Positions 17,432 through 27,816 of a stretch of 64,000 bases of DNA are shown piece after piece. The notes under the pieces were generated by a model. That model did not search any database and was not told the DNA's origin. It was given only the letters and a program-made list of their open reading frames with translations. Position numbers and translations under genes: made by a program. Each line of letters opens with the position of its first letter. Position 1 is the first letter of the stretch. Source of the stretch: Escherichia sp. E4742 (GTDB taxonomy: Bacteria > Pseudomonadota > Gammaproteobacteria > Enterobacterales > Enterobacteriaceae); contig NZ_CP040443.1 in assembly GCF_005843885.1 (NCBI RefSeq), positions 1,364,001 to 1,428,000 of the forward strand, in the 5' to 3' direction.

Positions 17432-18763
17432 TCATGAAAATGCCAGGAACGGAGAAACGCAAAGCAACAAACCGGTGACGATAATCAGGTACAGAGAGGC
17501 ACCTTTGTATTTGTGCAATGCCGGTACTTTGTAAACCAACCACGCTGGGATCAGGCACCCTACCATGCCGAAAATAGGGCTACAGATAGAGGTAAAGCTC
17601 AACACTGGCGCATTCAGTACGATGGCGCTCCAGGCCAGTAAAATGGCAAAAATCATGATGCCGCGCTGAACGAGATTTTCGTTAATCTTCTCAGCTGGCA
17701 TCTTGCGGCGCAGGATGTTCATTACGATCCCTTGCGTTGCTTCACGAAAGCCTAAATAGACGCCAAAGAACGCGGTCATTACGGCAAAGATATTGAGGAT
17801 GACGCTGACCACTTTCACCCATGCTGCACCGTCGCCGCTAATAAATTGAGCTGCAATCGCCAGCGCGGAAATATTCTGCTCGTAGGCTTTTACTGCTTCG
17901 TCATGTCCCATCGCCAGCGTGAACGACACTGCGTAGAAAAAGACGGTGACAAACAGGATCCCAAACGCAATGTTCATCGCCCGCAACGCTTTATGTCGCG
18001 CTACTTCGATCGATTTTTCTCGCGAACGATAGGAAATCACCATCGGGCTTAACGTCTGAATAAACAGAATCGAGGTTAAGGTAAACGGCAGTGTGATAAT
18101 GGCGTTTTTCACCAGCAGCCCCAGCGGCGGCAGCGAACCGACGTTATACAGATGCCACATCCCGACCATCGATACACCCAGCGCCGCCACCACCAGCAGT
18201 TTGGTCAGCACCATGCCGGTCGAAATTTTGAATAACAGTTTCTCGCCGCGTGAAGATATCGCGACCAGAATACAAATCAGTACCAGGCCATAAAACGGAC
18301 TGTCAGACAGCAATCCTTCCGTCACGCCGAAAGTATGCAGATAGGAGGCGCTATCGTTAGTGATGGCGGTGGAGTAAACAAACATCCAAATAACCAGCAT
18401 CACAAAGTAAAGTGCACCTAACAAAATGCCCCAGTTTTTACCCAAATAACCACTAATGACACTCGGGTAATCTTTACACTCTGGAGATTCCGCCAGCGTA
18501 TTAATAAACAATCGCTGAAACAGATACATTGCCGGGTAGCCAATCACTGATGAGAGCAAAAATACCCACAATCCCATCAATCCGACCTGCACCGGGAGAA
18601 AAACTATCCCCGCGCCAATCGCCATCCCAATACTCATAATCACCCAACCGGTGTCGGTACTGTCGAATTTGATAGCTTCACGCCATTCACTTTCGCTCAT
18701 TCCAGCACGACCCGCCGGGGTCGAAGCGTCTGCAATGACGCCTTTATTCGTTGCAATTTCCAT
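17432..18763 (-). CDS. cyuP: Cysteine/serine importer CyuP (YhaO)
   Basis: A 443-residue inner-membrane permease of the HAAAP (hydroxy/aromatic amino acid) family, related to TdcC and SdaC, with 11 predicted spans. The N-terminal span IGAGIVFLPVQVGLMGLW carries the GAG motif of amino-acid permeases. It is reported to bring in D-serine and L-cysteine for CyuA. It is the first gene of the cyuPA operon; the promoter should lie in the 277-bp gap to tdcG. Confidence 0.94.
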   Translation of the reverse strand: MEIATNKGVIADASTPAGRAGMSESEWREAIKFDSTDTGWVIMSIGMAIGAGIVFLPVQVGLMGLWVFLLSSVIGYPAMYLFQRLFINTLAESPECKDYPSVISGYLGKNWGILLGALYFVMLVIWMFVYSTAITNDSASYLHTFGVTEGLLSDSPFYGLVLICILVAISSRGEKLLFKISTGMVLTKLLVVAALGVSMVGMWHLYNVGSLPPLGLLVKNAIITLPFTLTSILFIQTLSPMVISYRSREKSIEVARHKALRAMNIAFGILFVTVFFYAVSFTLAMGHDEAVKAYEQNISALAIAAQFISGDGAAWVKVVSVILNIFAVMTAFFGVYLGFREATQGIVMNILRRKMPAEKINENLVQRGIMIFAILLAWSAIVLNAPVLSFTSICSPIFGMVGCLIPAWLVYKVPALHKYKGASLYLIIVTGLLLCVSPFLAFS

Positions 18764-18991
18764 AATTTCTCGCTCAATATTTTGTAGGGCTTTTTATTTT
18801 TTTCGAGCCGCATCAAGGCGATACGCGGTCTACGTTTTTTTGCAGGCGAGTTATTAGAATGAAGAAATGATACGCGTGAGGTCAGAGAAAATCTTCACAA
18901 TCAAGACTTTGAAATAGCAATTATGGATAATAATTTTCTATTAAATCAATCTTAGAGAAATAGTTATTCTCTATTTGCGGCAGATCACAAT
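18764..18991 (-). promoter_or_regulatory. cyuPA promoter region
   Basis: A 228-bp AT-rich region between cyuP and the tdcG terminator. It must contain the cyuPA promoter and the CyuR site. I could not place the sites with certainty. No open frame here looks like a gene. Confidence 0.5.
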
Positions 18992-19018
18992 AAAAAAGGG
19001 TGCACATTTTGTGCACCC
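18992..19018 (-). terminator. tdc operon terminator
   Basis: A perfect GGGTGCAC-ATTTT-GTGCACCC hairpin (18998-19018) followed on the minus strand by TTTTTTATTG, 23 bp after the tdcG stop. A strong intrinsic terminator for tdcABCDEFG. Confidence 0.92.
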
Positions 19019-19040
19019 CAGTATAAACGCGGATGAGATA

Positions 19041-20405
19041 TCAGCCGCAGACCACTTTAATGGCCAGTCCTCCGCGTGAAGTTTCGCGGTATTTATCGTT
19101 CATATCTTTGCCGGTTTCGTACATCGTCTCGATAACTTTATCGAGAGAAACACGCGGTGCGGAAGTGCGTCCCATCGCCATCCGCGCGGCGTTCACGGCT
19201 TTAACAGCATTAATAGCATTGCGTTCAATACACGGAATTTGCACCTGCCCGGCAACCGGATCGCAGGTCAGTCCCAGGTTGTGTTCCATAGCGATTTCCG
19301 CCGCATTGCACACCTGCGCCGGGCTGCCGCCCAGCAGTTCGGTTAACCCTGCCGCCGCCATTGAACAGGCCACGCCAATTTCGCCCTGACAGCCCACTTC
19401 CGCACCAGAAATGGAGGCATTCATTTTATACAGCGCACCGATAGCGCCAGCTGCCAGCAGAAAACGGGCAATGGAGCGCTCATTGAGCGGGCGGCGGAAT
19501 TTATCGTAATAGGCCAGCACCGCAGGAATAATGCCGCAAGCACCGTTAGTTGGCGCTGTCACAACACGTCCGCCAGCGGCGTTTTCTTCGCTGACTGCCA
19601 GAGCAAACATATTGATCCAGTCGATCACGTTCATCGGATCGTTAGAGATATTGTCGCTGGAAACCAGCAAACGCCGCAGCGCCACCGCCCGACGTGGCAC
19701 ATTGAGCGGGCCTGGCAACACACCTTCGGTATTCATACCGCGTTCAATACCGTCATGCATCACCTGCCAGATACGCGAAAAACCAGCATCAATTTCGGCT
19801 TTGCTACGTAGCGCCAACTCGTTTTGCAGCATCAAACCAGAAATAGATAACCCGTTGTAATCACACATTTTCAACAGCTCACCTGCTGAATGGAAATCGT
19901 AAGGGACGAGCGTTTCAACATCCAGTGACATGCCGAATTGTTCTTCTTCGACAATAAATCCGCCACCGACTGAATAATAGGTTTTGCTTAACAGTTCTTC
20001 CTGCTCTTTCCACGCGGTAATACGCATCCCATTCTCATGACGGGGCAGCGTTTCCGCATGGAAAATAATGTTCTTTGCCACTGGGAAATCAACGACATGT
20101 GCGCCCGCTGCCACCGGCAACCTTCCGCTGCGCGTCACTAATTCAATAAATGCAGGTATCTCATCAATAACAACGTCCTGCGGACTATTTCCTGCCAGTC
20201 CCATGATGATAGCGATATCCGTGGCGTGACCTTTGCCCGTCAGTGACAACGATCCATAAAGATCGACCACAATGTGGCTCGTCGCGGTTAATAAGCCGCT
20301 CTTCTCCAGTCGATCAATAAAACTTTTTCCGGCATTCATTGGCCCCACGGTATGAGAACTGGAGGGACCAATCCCAATTTTGAAAATATCGAATGCACTA
20401 ATCAT
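19041..20405 (-). CDS. tdcG: L-serine dehydratase 3, TdcG
   Basis: An oxygen-labile [4Fe-4S] L-serine ammonia-lyase giving pyruvate and ammonia. The 454-residue reading starts MISAFDIFKIGIGPSSSHTVGP, the family N-terminus with the beta domain; the alpha domain has the cysteine motifs GCQGEIGVACSMAAAG and GLTCDPVAGQVQIPC that ligate the cluster. It is the last gene of the tdc operon, and channels serine-derived pyruvate to TdcE. A two-codon upstream ATG at 20411 is possible but not the family start. Confidence 0.96.
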   Translation of the reverse strand: MISAFDIFKIGIGPSSSHTVGPMNAGKSFIDRLEKSGLLTATSHIVVDLYGSLSLTGKGHATDIAIIMGLAGNSPQDVVIDEIPAFIELVTRSGRLPVAAGAHVVDFPVAKNIIFHAETLPRHENGMRITAWKEQEELLSKTYYSVGGGFIVEEEQFGMSLDVETLVPYDFHSAGELLKMCDYNGLSISGLMLQNELALRSKAEIDAGFSRIWQVMHDGIERGMNTEGVLPGPLNVPRRAVALRRLLVSSDNISNDPMNVIDWINMFALAVSEENAAGGRVVTAPTNGACGIIPAVLAYYDKFRRPLNERSIARFLLAAGAIGALYKMNASISGAEVGCQGEIGVACSMAAAGLTELLGGSPAQVCNAAEIAMEHNLGLTCDPVAGQVQIPCIERNAINAVKAVNAARMAMGRTSAPRVSLDKVIETMYETGKDMNDKYRETSRGGLAIKVVCG

Positions 20406-20474
20406 ATCCACACCCTCGGATTGCCGTTCGTGAAGAGGAGCGGAGCGACCCTGCGATCGCCCCGCTCAAGAGCT

Positions 20475-20864
20475 TTATGCGTTGCGTACCGCGATAGCTT
20501 CAATTTCCAGCTTCACATCTTTCGGCAAACGCGCTACCTGCACGCAGCTGCGTGTCGGGTAGGTCGCCTGATGCTCATCAAAAAACTGCTTGTAGACTTC
20601 ATTGATGGTGCCAAAGTCATTAAGGTCGGTAATGAACACCGTCATCTTCACGATATCGCCAACGGTCAGCCCGGCAGCAACCACGATCGCTTTGACGTTT
20701 TCCAGACTTAAACGCGCCTGATCTTTCACGTCCGCAGGGATCTCCCCGGTCTGCGGGCAAACCGGAATTTGTCCGGAGGTGAAGACCATGCTGCCTAAAT
20801 CAACGCCCTGAACATATGGGCCGATTGCGCCTGGCGCACGTTGCGTTTCGATAATCTTTTTCAT
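20475..20864 (-). CDS. tdcF: RidA-family enamine/imine deaminase TdcF
   Basis: A 129-residue RidA (YjgF/YER057c) protein. It hydrolyses the reactive enamine/imine intermediates released by the PLP-dependent threonine dehydratase TdcB, or binds 2-ketobutyrate. The family signature (AIGPYVQGV near the start and the Arg-Cys-type trimer cleft segment RSCVQVARLPKDVKLEIEAIA at the end) is present. It sits 13 bp after tdcE in the operon. Confidence 0.95.
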   Translation of the reverse strand: MKKIIETQRAPGAIGPYVQGVDLGSMVFTSGQIPVCPQTGEIPADVKDQARLSLENVKAIVVAAGLTVGDIVKMTVFITDLNDFGTINEVYKQFFDEHQATYPTRSCVQVARLPKDVKLEIEAIAVRNA

Positions 20865-20877
20865 ACATCCTCCGGCA

Positions 20878-23172
20878 TCAAAGCGCCTGGGTAAAGGTTC
20901 GTGAAATCACATCCTGCTGCTGTTCACGGGTCAGTGCGTTGAAGCGCACGGCGTAGCCAGAGACACGGATTGTCAGGTTCGGGTATTTTTCCGGGTGCTC
21001 AATGGCATCCAGCAACATTTCCCGATTCATAACGTTGACGTTGAGGTGCTGACCACCTTCCACATCCGCTTCGTGGTGAAAATAACCATCCAGCAGGCCG
21101 ACAAGGTTGGTTTTGCGTACCGGATCTTCTTTGCCCAGCGCCGCAGGGACAATTGAGAAGGTGTACGAAATACCGTCTTTGGCGTAGGTGAACGGCAGCT
21201 TGGCAACGGAGGTCAGCGAAGCCACGGCCCCTTTGCGGTCACGACCGTGCATCGGGTTAGCACCTGGTGCGAACGGTGTACCGGCGCGACGACCATCCGG
21301 TGTGTTACCGGTTTTCTGGCCGTACACCACGTTAGAGGTGATGGTCAGAATCGACTGAGTTGGTACAGCGTTACGATAGGTTGGCAGGGCTTTAATTTTC
21401 TTCATAAAGCGTTCAACCAGGTCGCAAGCAATGCTGTCTACGCGCTCGTCGTTGTTGCCGTACTGCGGATATTCGCCGTCGATTTCAAAGTCGACCGCCA
21501 GGCCGTTTTCGTCACGAATCGGTTTCACGCGGGCATATTTAATTGCGGAAAGTGAATCCGTCGCCACCGACAGGCCCGCAATACCACATGCCATCGTGCG
21601 ATAAACATCACGATCGTGCAGCGCCATCAGTGAGGCTTCGTAGCTGTACTTGTCATGCATGTAATGGATGATGTTCAGCGCGCTGATGTACTGCACTGCC
21701 AACCAGTCCATGAAATGGTCGAGGCTGCTCATGACTTTGTCGTAGTCCAGAACGTCGTCCATCAGTGGTGCTGTTTTCGGGCCGACCTGAATCTTCAGCT
21801 TCTCATCCACCCCGCCGTTAATTGCGTACAGCAGCGTTTTCGCCAGGTTAGCGCGTGCGCCGAAGAACTGCATCTGCTTACCAATCACCATCGGGCTGAC
21901 GCAGCAGGCAATCGCGTAATCATCGCTGTTGAAGTCAGTACGCATCAGATCGTCGTTTTCATACTGCAAGGAAGAGGTGACGATCGACACCTGCGCGGCA
22001 TACTTTTTGAAGGCAATCGGTAATTCTTCCGACCACAGAATGGTCAGGTTAGGTTCCGGTGCAGGCCCCATAGTGTGCAGAGTGTGCAAATAGCGGAAGG
22101 AGTTTTTGGTCACCAGGGTACGACCGTCCAGCCCCATCCCGCCGATGACTTCCGTTGCCCAGATAGGGTCGCCGGAGAACAGCGAATCAAATTCCGGCGT
22201 ACGCAGGAAGCGCACCATGCGGATCTTCATGATGAAGTGGTCGATCAATTCCTGCGCCTGCTGCTCGTTGAGCACACCGGCTTTGAAGTCACGTTCAATG
22301 TAGATATCGAGGAACGATGCAGTACGGCCCAGCGACATCGCGCCGCCGTTTTGCGATTTCACCGCCGCCAGGTAAGCGAAGTAGAGCCACTGCACCGCTT
22401 CCTGCGCATTCTGCGCTGGACGAGAGATGTCGAAGCCGTATTTCGCCGCCATTTCCTGAATCTGCAGCAGCGCATGACGATGTTCTGCCAGCTCTTCACG
22501 CAGACGGATGGTGGCTTCCAGATCTTGCCCTTTTTCCAGACGAGACTGGAGATCGGCAAATTGTAGTTCGCGTTCACGGACCAGATAACTGATGCCGTAC
22601 AACGCCACGCGGCGATAGTCACCGATAATACGTCCACGGCCATAACCGTCCGGCAGACCAGTCAGTACGCCAGATTTACGGCAGCGCAGCATATCCGGTG
22701 AGTAAACATCAAATACGCCCTGGTTATGGGTTTTACGCAGATCGGTAAACACGTATTCAAATTCGCTGTCCATTTCACGGCCATAGGCGTGGAATGAACT
22801 TTTAATCATGTTGATGCCGCCGAACGGATGCAGCGCACGTTTCAGTGGCGCATCTGTTTGCAGGCCAACGATTTTTTCCAACGGCTGGTTGATATAACCG
22901 GCATCATGGGCAGTAATAGTGGTGGCAATATTGGTATCGAAATCAACCGGCGCATGGGTCGCGTTTTCGATACGAATACCTTCCATCACCTTTTCCCATA
23001 ATGCCGTAGTGGCTGGCGTCGCTTCGGCGAGGAAAGATTCATCCCCTTCATACGGTGTATAGTTATGTTGAATAAAATCGCGGACATTAATTTCGTTTTT
23101 CCAGTCCGTACCTTTAAAGCCAAGCCATGCGTCGGCGTACAGCTTATCGCTGGTATCAATATCTACCTTCAT
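20878..23172 (-). CDS. tdcE: 2-ketobutyrate/pyruvate formate-lyase TdcE
   Basis: A glycyl-radical enzyme that splits 2-ketobutyrate to propionyl-CoA plus formate and also acts on pyruvate. It has 764 residues, as for E. coli TdcE. The adjacent catalytic cysteines are in AIACCVSPM (about residues 423-424) and the radical glycine is Gly739 in RVSGYAVRF close to the C-terminus, where the activating enzyme PflA acts. The operon links it to TdcD, which makes ATP from the acyl phosphate. Confidence 0.97.
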   Translation of the reverse strand: MKVDIDTSDKLYADAWLGFKGTDWKNEINVRDFIQHNYTPYEGDESFLAEATPATTALWEKVMEGIRIENATHAPVDFDTNIATTITAHDAGYINQPLEKIVGLQTDAPLKRALHPFGGINMIKSSFHAYGREMDSEFEYVFTDLRKTHNQGVFDVYSPDMLRCRKSGVLTGLPDGYGRGRIIGDYRRVALYGISYLVRERELQFADLQSRLEKGQDLEATIRLREELAEHRHALLQIQEMAAKYGFDISRPAQNAQEAVQWLYFAYLAAVKSQNGGAMSLGRTASFLDIYIERDFKAGVLNEQQAQELIDHFIMKIRMVRFLRTPEFDSLFSGDPIWATEVIGGMGLDGRTLVTKNSFRYLHTLHTMGPAPEPNLTILWSEELPIAFKKYAAQVSIVTSSLQYENDDLMRTDFNSDDYAIACCVSPMVIGKQMQFFGARANLAKTLLYAINGGVDEKLKIQVGPKTAPLMDDVLDYDKVMSSLDHFMDWLAVQYISALNIIHYMHDKYSYEASLMALHDRDVYRTMACGIAGLSVATDSLSAIKYARVKPIRDENGLAVDFEIDGEYPQYGNNDERVDSIACDLVERFMKKIKALPTYRNAVPTQSILTITSNVVYGQKTGNTPDGRRAGTPFAPGANPMHGRDRKGAVASLTSVAKLPFTYAKDGISYTFSIVPAALGKEDPVRKTNLVGLLDGYFHHEADVEGGQHLNVNVMNREMLLDAIEHPEKYPNLTIRVSGYAVRFNALTREQQQDVISRTFTQAL

Positions 23173-23205
23173 GAAAAATAATCTCTCTACAATACTTCAA
23201 CTAAA

Positions 23206-24414
23206 TTATGCAAATTCTGCGGGTGCTTTAACTTTGCCTAAATGAATTGCATCTAGCGCAATCATTTTTTCTTCATTAGTCGGAATAACGGCGCAAATTA
23301 CGCGCGCATTTTCACTGGACACAATTCTTTCACCGTAAGCGTTAGAGCGATTATTCATTTCTGCATCAATCTCTACGCCTAATACAGTCAAATGCTCCAT
23401 GACCAGACGACGAATTAAACTTGAATTCTCACCTATTCCACCGGTGAATATAATTCCATCCAGGCGATGTAATGAGGCAGCGTGTCCGGCAATATGACGG
23501 GCAATTCGGTGAACAAAGGTTTTAATTGCCAGTTGTGCACGTTCATGACCTTCATGCCAGGCTTTTTCCAGTACACGCAGGTCGGAAGAAAGACCGGAAA
23601 TCCCCAATAGCCCCGATTCTTTATTCACCACGCGTTCCAGGTCGCCAAGGCTCTGGTTGGTTTGACTGGCCACCCAGGACATCGCGCCGAAGTCGACATC
23701 GCCACTGCGCGTCCCCATCATCAACCCTTCCAGCGGCGTCATCCCCATTGAGGTGTCCACGCTCTGCCCGTTACGAACCGCGCAAATAGACGCGCCATTG
23801 CCAAGATGCGCCACCACCAGGCCTGAGTCATCTTCCGCCAGATCCAGCAGAGAATGCGCGCGCTGGGAAACATAGCGGTGAGACGTGCCGTGGAAGCCAT
23901 AGCGGCGCACCCCCAGCTCTTCGTAATATTTCCACGGCAGGCCGTATAAATACGCTTCCGGGGCCATTGTCTGGTGGAAGCTGGTATCAAATACTGCTAC
24001 CTGAGTTACGCCAGGAAATAATTGCTGGGCAGATTCAATGCCACTTAAATTGGCGTAATTATGCAGCGGCGCCAGTGGAGAAACGCGACGGATATTATCA
24101 ATGACTTCATCGGTAATAATGGCGGACTCGGTAAAAATACTGCCGCCGTGAGCGATGCGGTGGCCAATTAAGGCCACGCTGTCATTTAAATTCCGCTTTT
24201 CCAGTTCAAACGCAATTGCCTTCAATGCACCTTCGTAGCTGTGGTGAGCCAGCGGTGCTGGCTCTCCTCCATTTACGGATAAGAATGCATTTTCCGAATT
24301 AATACCGTCGGCAATACCTGACATTAATACTTCACAGTTCGAGGCATCCAACACGGAAAACTTAATTGAAGACGAACCACAGTTAATAACCAAAACAACC
24401 GGAAATTCATTCAT
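23206..24414 (-). CDS. tdcD: Propionate/acetate kinase TdcD
   Basis: An ASKHA-fold kinase that converts propionyl phosphate and ADP to propionate and ATP, the energy-yielding end of anaerobic threonine breakdown. It has 402 residues from the ATG at 24414 (MNEFPVVLVINCGSSSIKF); a four-codon extension is possible. The acetokinase signatures VINCGSSSIKFSV at the N-terminus and GFHGTSHRYVS near residue 173 are intact. It lies 25 bp after tdcC. Confidence 0.96.
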   Translation of the reverse strand: MNEFPVVLVINCGSSSIKFSVLDASNCEVLMSGIADGINSENAFLSVNGGEPAPLAHHSYEGALKAIAFELEKRNLNDSVALIGHRIAHGGSIFTESAIITDEVIDNIRRVSPLAPLHNYANLSGIESAQQLFPGVTQVAVFDTSFHQTMAPEAYLYGLPWKYYEELGVRRYGFHGTSHRYVSQRAHSLLDLAEDDSGLVVAHLGNGASICAVRNGQSVDTSMGMTPLEGLMMGTRSGDVDFGAMSWVASQTNQSLGDLERVVNKESGLLGISGLSSDLRVLEKAWHEGHERAQLAIKTFVHRIARHIAGHAASLHRLDGIIFTGGIGENSSLIRRLVMEHLTVLGVEIDAEMNNRSNAYGERIVSSENARVICAVIPTNEEKMIALDAIHLGKVKAPAEFA

Positions 24415-24439
24415 CTCTTTTCTCATCCTGAGTTACGGA

Positions 24440-25771
24440 TTAAAACAGTTTGTACACGATGTTCAGGATGGTCAGCAGACCAATCACGGTAACAAACACG
24501 TTATCCAGACGACCACGGTATTTCGCCAGCGACGGCGCTTTACGGATGGCATACATCGGCAACAGGCACAGCAGTGAAGCGATAATCGGCGCGCCCATGG
24601 CTTCAATCAGGTCCAGAATGTTCGGGTTGGCGTAAGCAACTACCCAGGTGGAACCCATGATGAAGATCATGCTGATGGTGTTCAGTTTGCCGGAAGACAC
24701 TTTCGTCTTATCGCCTTTGTAGCCGAACTTCAGTACCAGACCGTTCAGACCTTCCAGCGTTCCCAGATAGTGACCGAAGAAAGATTTGAAGATAGCAACC
24801 AGTGCGATGATAGAAGCGGCATATTCCAGTACGGTGGCGAACGTCGATTTCTCACCGGACATGGAAGCAAAGTGGTTAGCCAGATAAGAAAGCACCGGAA
24901 TGTTCTGTGCTTTTGCTTCCGCCATGTTTGCCGGAGACAGCGTAAACAGGCAGCTGAAGGCAAAGAACATCACCACGGCAACCATCAGCATGCTGGCACG
25001 GGAGATGATCTGTGAGCATTTCTGCTCAGTGAAGTCGCGACCGAAGTCTTTCTCATACTCTTCACGCTTAGAAACGACGAAGGAAGAGACGATTGGCGAG
25101 AAGTTAAAGGAGAAGACCATGATGGAAATCCCCAACCAGACGGTGATCAGGATACCGTCATGACCGGTTAACGTCAGCGCGCCGAGGTCAACTTGATCGA
25201 TAACCGCAGAGTTCCAGTAAGGGATCAGCGACAGAGAAATCAGCACCAGGCTGGCGATAAACGGCCACACCAGGTAACTCATCACTTTAACCATCAGATC
25301 CTTACCAAACCAAATGACGAACGCCATCAGCAGCAGCAGGAACAGCGCCACGAAGCCGCGGTTCAACGCCGCAAAGCCAAGCTGGTTTTCCCAGAACGTC
25401 ATAAAGGTGTTGGTAATAGTGACGCCATAAATCCACAACAGTGGGCAAATCGCGAAGAAGTACAGGAACGTGATGACCACGCCACCAGTTTTACCAAAGT
25501 GCTCTTCCACCGTTTCCGTAATGTTGCCGGAAGGGTTAGAGCCAGAAAGACACAGACGCGCCAGCGCCCGGTGGCAATAAAACGCGATGGGGTATGCCAA
25601 TACCAACATCAGAAGAATCGGGATCAGTCCGCCAAAACCTGCGCGGATAGGGAAGAACAGCACGCCAGCACCAATAGCTGTGCCGAACAAACCCAACGTC
25701 CATGTGGTATCTGATTTACGCCAGGACGATTGTTTTGTCTGGCTGGATACAATGCTATCTGAAGTACTCAT
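24440..25771 (-). CDS. tdcC: Threonine/serine:H+ symporter TdcC
   Basis: A 443-residue HAAAP-family inner-membrane permease that imports L-threonine and L-serine under anaerobic conditions. It has eleven predicted membrane spans, the first (LGLFGTAIGAGVLFFPI) with the GAG permease motif. It is 21 bp downstream of tdcB in the tdc operon and paralogous to CyuP 6 kb away. Confidence 0.97.
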   Translation of the reverse strand: MSTSDSIVSSQTKQSSWRKSDTTWTLGLFGTAIGAGVLFFPIRAGFGGLIPILLMLVLAYPIAFYCHRALARLCLSGSNPSGNITETVEEHFGKTGGVVITFLYFFAICPLLWIYGVTITNTFMTFWENQLGFAALNRGFVALFLLLLMAFVIWFGKDLMVKVMSYLVWPFIASLVLISLSLIPYWNSAVIDQVDLGALTLTGHDGILITVWLGISIMVFSFNFSPIVSSFVVSKREEYEKDFGRDFTEQKCSQIISRASMLMVAVVMFFAFSCLFTLSPANMAEAKAQNIPVLSYLANHFASMSGEKSTFATVLEYAASIIALVAIFKSFFGHYLGTLEGLNGLVLKFGYKGDKTKVSSGKLNTISMIFIMGSTWVVAYANPNILDLIEAMGAPIIASLLCLLPMYAIRKAPSLAKYRGRLDNVFVTVIGLLTILNIVYKLF

Positions 25772-25792
25772 ATCCTATCCTCAACGAATTAA

Positions 25793-26782
25793 TTAAGCGT
25801 CAACGAAACCGGTGATTTGAGAGACGCGAGAAAGATCGATATTACCGCCGGAAATAATGCTGACGGTTTTTCTGTTTTGAATATATTGGTCTAATTTACC
25901 GCTTAATAACGCAGCACATGCCAGAGCGCCTGCGCCTTCGGTGACGACTTTATTGCGCTGAATTAAGGCAATCATACTGTTTCTGATTTCGTCTTCGCTG
26001 ACCAACACGATGTCATCGACTAATTCACGAACGATTTCGTAAGTTAAATTACCCGGGCGGGCGACATCACAACCATCCGCCAGGGTGCCGGTAGTTCGGT
26101 GCGTGGTTATTTCTCCCGAGTGGAAAGAAGCCGCCATGCCGTGAACGTTTTCTGATTGCACACCAATAACACGAATTGTCGGGTTAATAGATTTAATCGC
26201 TACCGCAATACCAGCAATTAAACCGCCACCGCCAATTGGCACAATCACATTATCGACATCATAGAGATCTTCCATAATTTCCAGGCCAATCGTTCCCTGA
26301 CCGGCAATCACTTTCGGATCATCATAAGGTGGGATAAAAATACGGCCTTCCGTTTCGACAATTTCGCTAACTTTGGCGATGGTATCGTTAAAGTTGTCGC
26401 CGTGCAGAACAACTTCAGCGGAGTAGTCACATGTCGCCGCGACCTTGGATTTTGGCGCGCCTTTCGGCATTACTACTTTCCCGTCGATGCCCAGCATGGC
26501 GCAGGAGAGCGAAACCCCTTGCGCATGGTTACCCGCAGAACAGGCCACCACACCTTTGCGTTTTTCAGCATCGGTTAAAGAGCTTAATTTATTAAATGCG
26601 CCACGAATTTTAAATGAACCAGTACGCTGCATATTTTCAAACTTAAGGAATATTTCACCTTTGCAACGTTCACTAAAATAATTGGATCGAGGCATGCCTG
26701 TTTTATAAATTCGCCCAGCCAGTCGTTGTTTTGCTTCAATAATGTCATCAATAGCAACCGGGAGATCGTATGTAATATGCAT
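25793..26782 (-). CDS. tdcB: Catabolic threonine dehydratase TdcB
   Basis: A PLP enzyme (fold type II) turning L-threonine into 2-ketobutyrate plus ammonia; AMP activates the E. coli enzyme. It has 329 residues without the C-terminal ACT domains of the biosynthetic IlvA. The Schiff-base Lys58 lies in RTGSFKIRGAF, and the glycine loop that holds the PLP phosphate is VPIGGGGLIAG. It is the second gene of the operon, 95 bp after tdcA. Confidence 0.97.
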   Translation of the reverse strand: MHITYDLPVAIDDIIEAKQRLAGRIYKTGMPRSNYFSERCKGEIFLKFENMQRTGSFKIRGAFNKLSSLTDAEKRKGVVACSAGNHAQGVSLSCAMLGIDGKVVMPKGAPKSKVAATCDYSAEVVLHGDNFNDTIAKVSEIVETEGRIFIPPYDDPKVIAGQGTIGLEIMEDLYDVDNVIVPIGGGGLIAGIAVAIKSINPTIRVIGVQSENVHGMAASFHSGEITTHRTTGTLADGCDVARPGNLTYEIVRELVDDIVLVSEDEIRNSMIALIQRNKVVTEGAGALACAALLSGKLDQYIQNRKTVSIISGGNIDLSRVSQITGFVDA

Positions 26783-26877
26783 GATAAACCTCTTAACCTG
26801 AATTAAATATGTAGGTAACCGTAACCGACACCCGAAAAAAGACAGGTGGATTATTTATGTTTGAGAAAAACAAATAA

Positions 26878-27816
26878 CTAATCAGCTTCTATTAATTGTC
26901 TTCGTCTACACCCATTATAAGATGAATACTCTTTGGCTAGTTCAACCAAAACCGATGCTGCTTTTTTAATACGATAATTTTTTGACCATACCGCGGCATA
27001 TCGCGCCACGGGCAACGTTTCTTCAACCGGAATAGTAATAAATTGATTAGAACCAAAAGGTGAAGTCATATCACAAGGAATCACGGTTAAGAAATCAGCA
27101 TTGAGAACAAGATTATAAATTGTCACGACTGAGTCGGTTTTAACGATGTTTTCAATACTGATGCCATTTCTTTGTAACGTGGTGAGAAGTTCGCTGTAGT
27201 ATCCCATATTAGTTTGCGGCAACACCCACTGTTCGTTTTTCAACGACTCCAGCGTGGTAGTGCCGGTGCATGTTCGGGACTTGCTGGCCACCAGCACAAA
27301 CTCGGACTCGAACAGCGGCTCAACATGCAAATCCTGAAGCTTCATCTCTGCACTTAACGTACCAATCGCAAAATCGAGGCGTCCGTCGCGGATAGCAGGT
27401 AAGAACGAGGACAACTGAGCTTCATACATTGAGACTTGCGCTCTCGGGAACACCTCTTTGAATTTGTTGATCATCCCGGACATAAAGGTAAAGCCAATTA
27501 GCGAAGGAAAACCAAATGAGACTTCCACCACAGCTTCAGAGGACATACCGCTTATCTCATTAACCATATTTTTCATTTCGCGGGTAATGGATTCGGAACG
27601 TGAGAGCAACAATTGACCCGCTGGCGTCAGCGTTACACCGGTATTTTTCCGTACCACTAATTCCACGCCAAAATAATCTTCAATATCATTAATGATTTTA
27701 CTTACAGCAGGTTGAGTTAAACCTAATTCTTTTGCAGCCGAGCCAATAGAGCCACTTCTGATGACTTCCTGAAAGACTACCAGGTGCTGCGTTTTAGGAA
27801 GAAGAATAGTGCTCAT
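26878..27816 (-). CDS. tdcA: LysR-type activator of the tdc operon, TdcA
   Basis: A 312-residue LysR-family activator and first gene of tdcABCDEFG. The helix-turn-helix is at about residues 10-65 (HLVVFQEVIRSGSIGSAAKELGLTQPAVSKIINDIE). The ATG at 27816 (MSTILLPKTQ) is the family start; an ATG at 27828 would add four residues. The region upstream carries a CRP site and, in E. coli, IHF and TdcR-dependent control. Confidence 0.95.
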   Translation of the reverse strand: MSTILLPKTQHLVVFQEVIRSGSIGSAAKELGLTQPAVSKIINDIEDYFGVELVVRKNTGVTLTPAGQLLLSRSESITREMKNMVNEISGMSSEAVVEVSFGFPSLIGFTFMSGMINKFKEVFPRAQVSMYEAQLSSFLPAIRDGRLDFAIGTLSAEMKLQDLHVEPLFESEFVLVASKSRTCTGTTTLESLKNEQWVLPQTNMGYYSELLTTLQRNGISIENIVKTDSVVTIYNLVLNADFLTVIPCDMTSPFGSNQFITIPVEETLPVARYAAVWSKNYRIKKAASVLVELAKEYSSYNGCRRRQLIEAD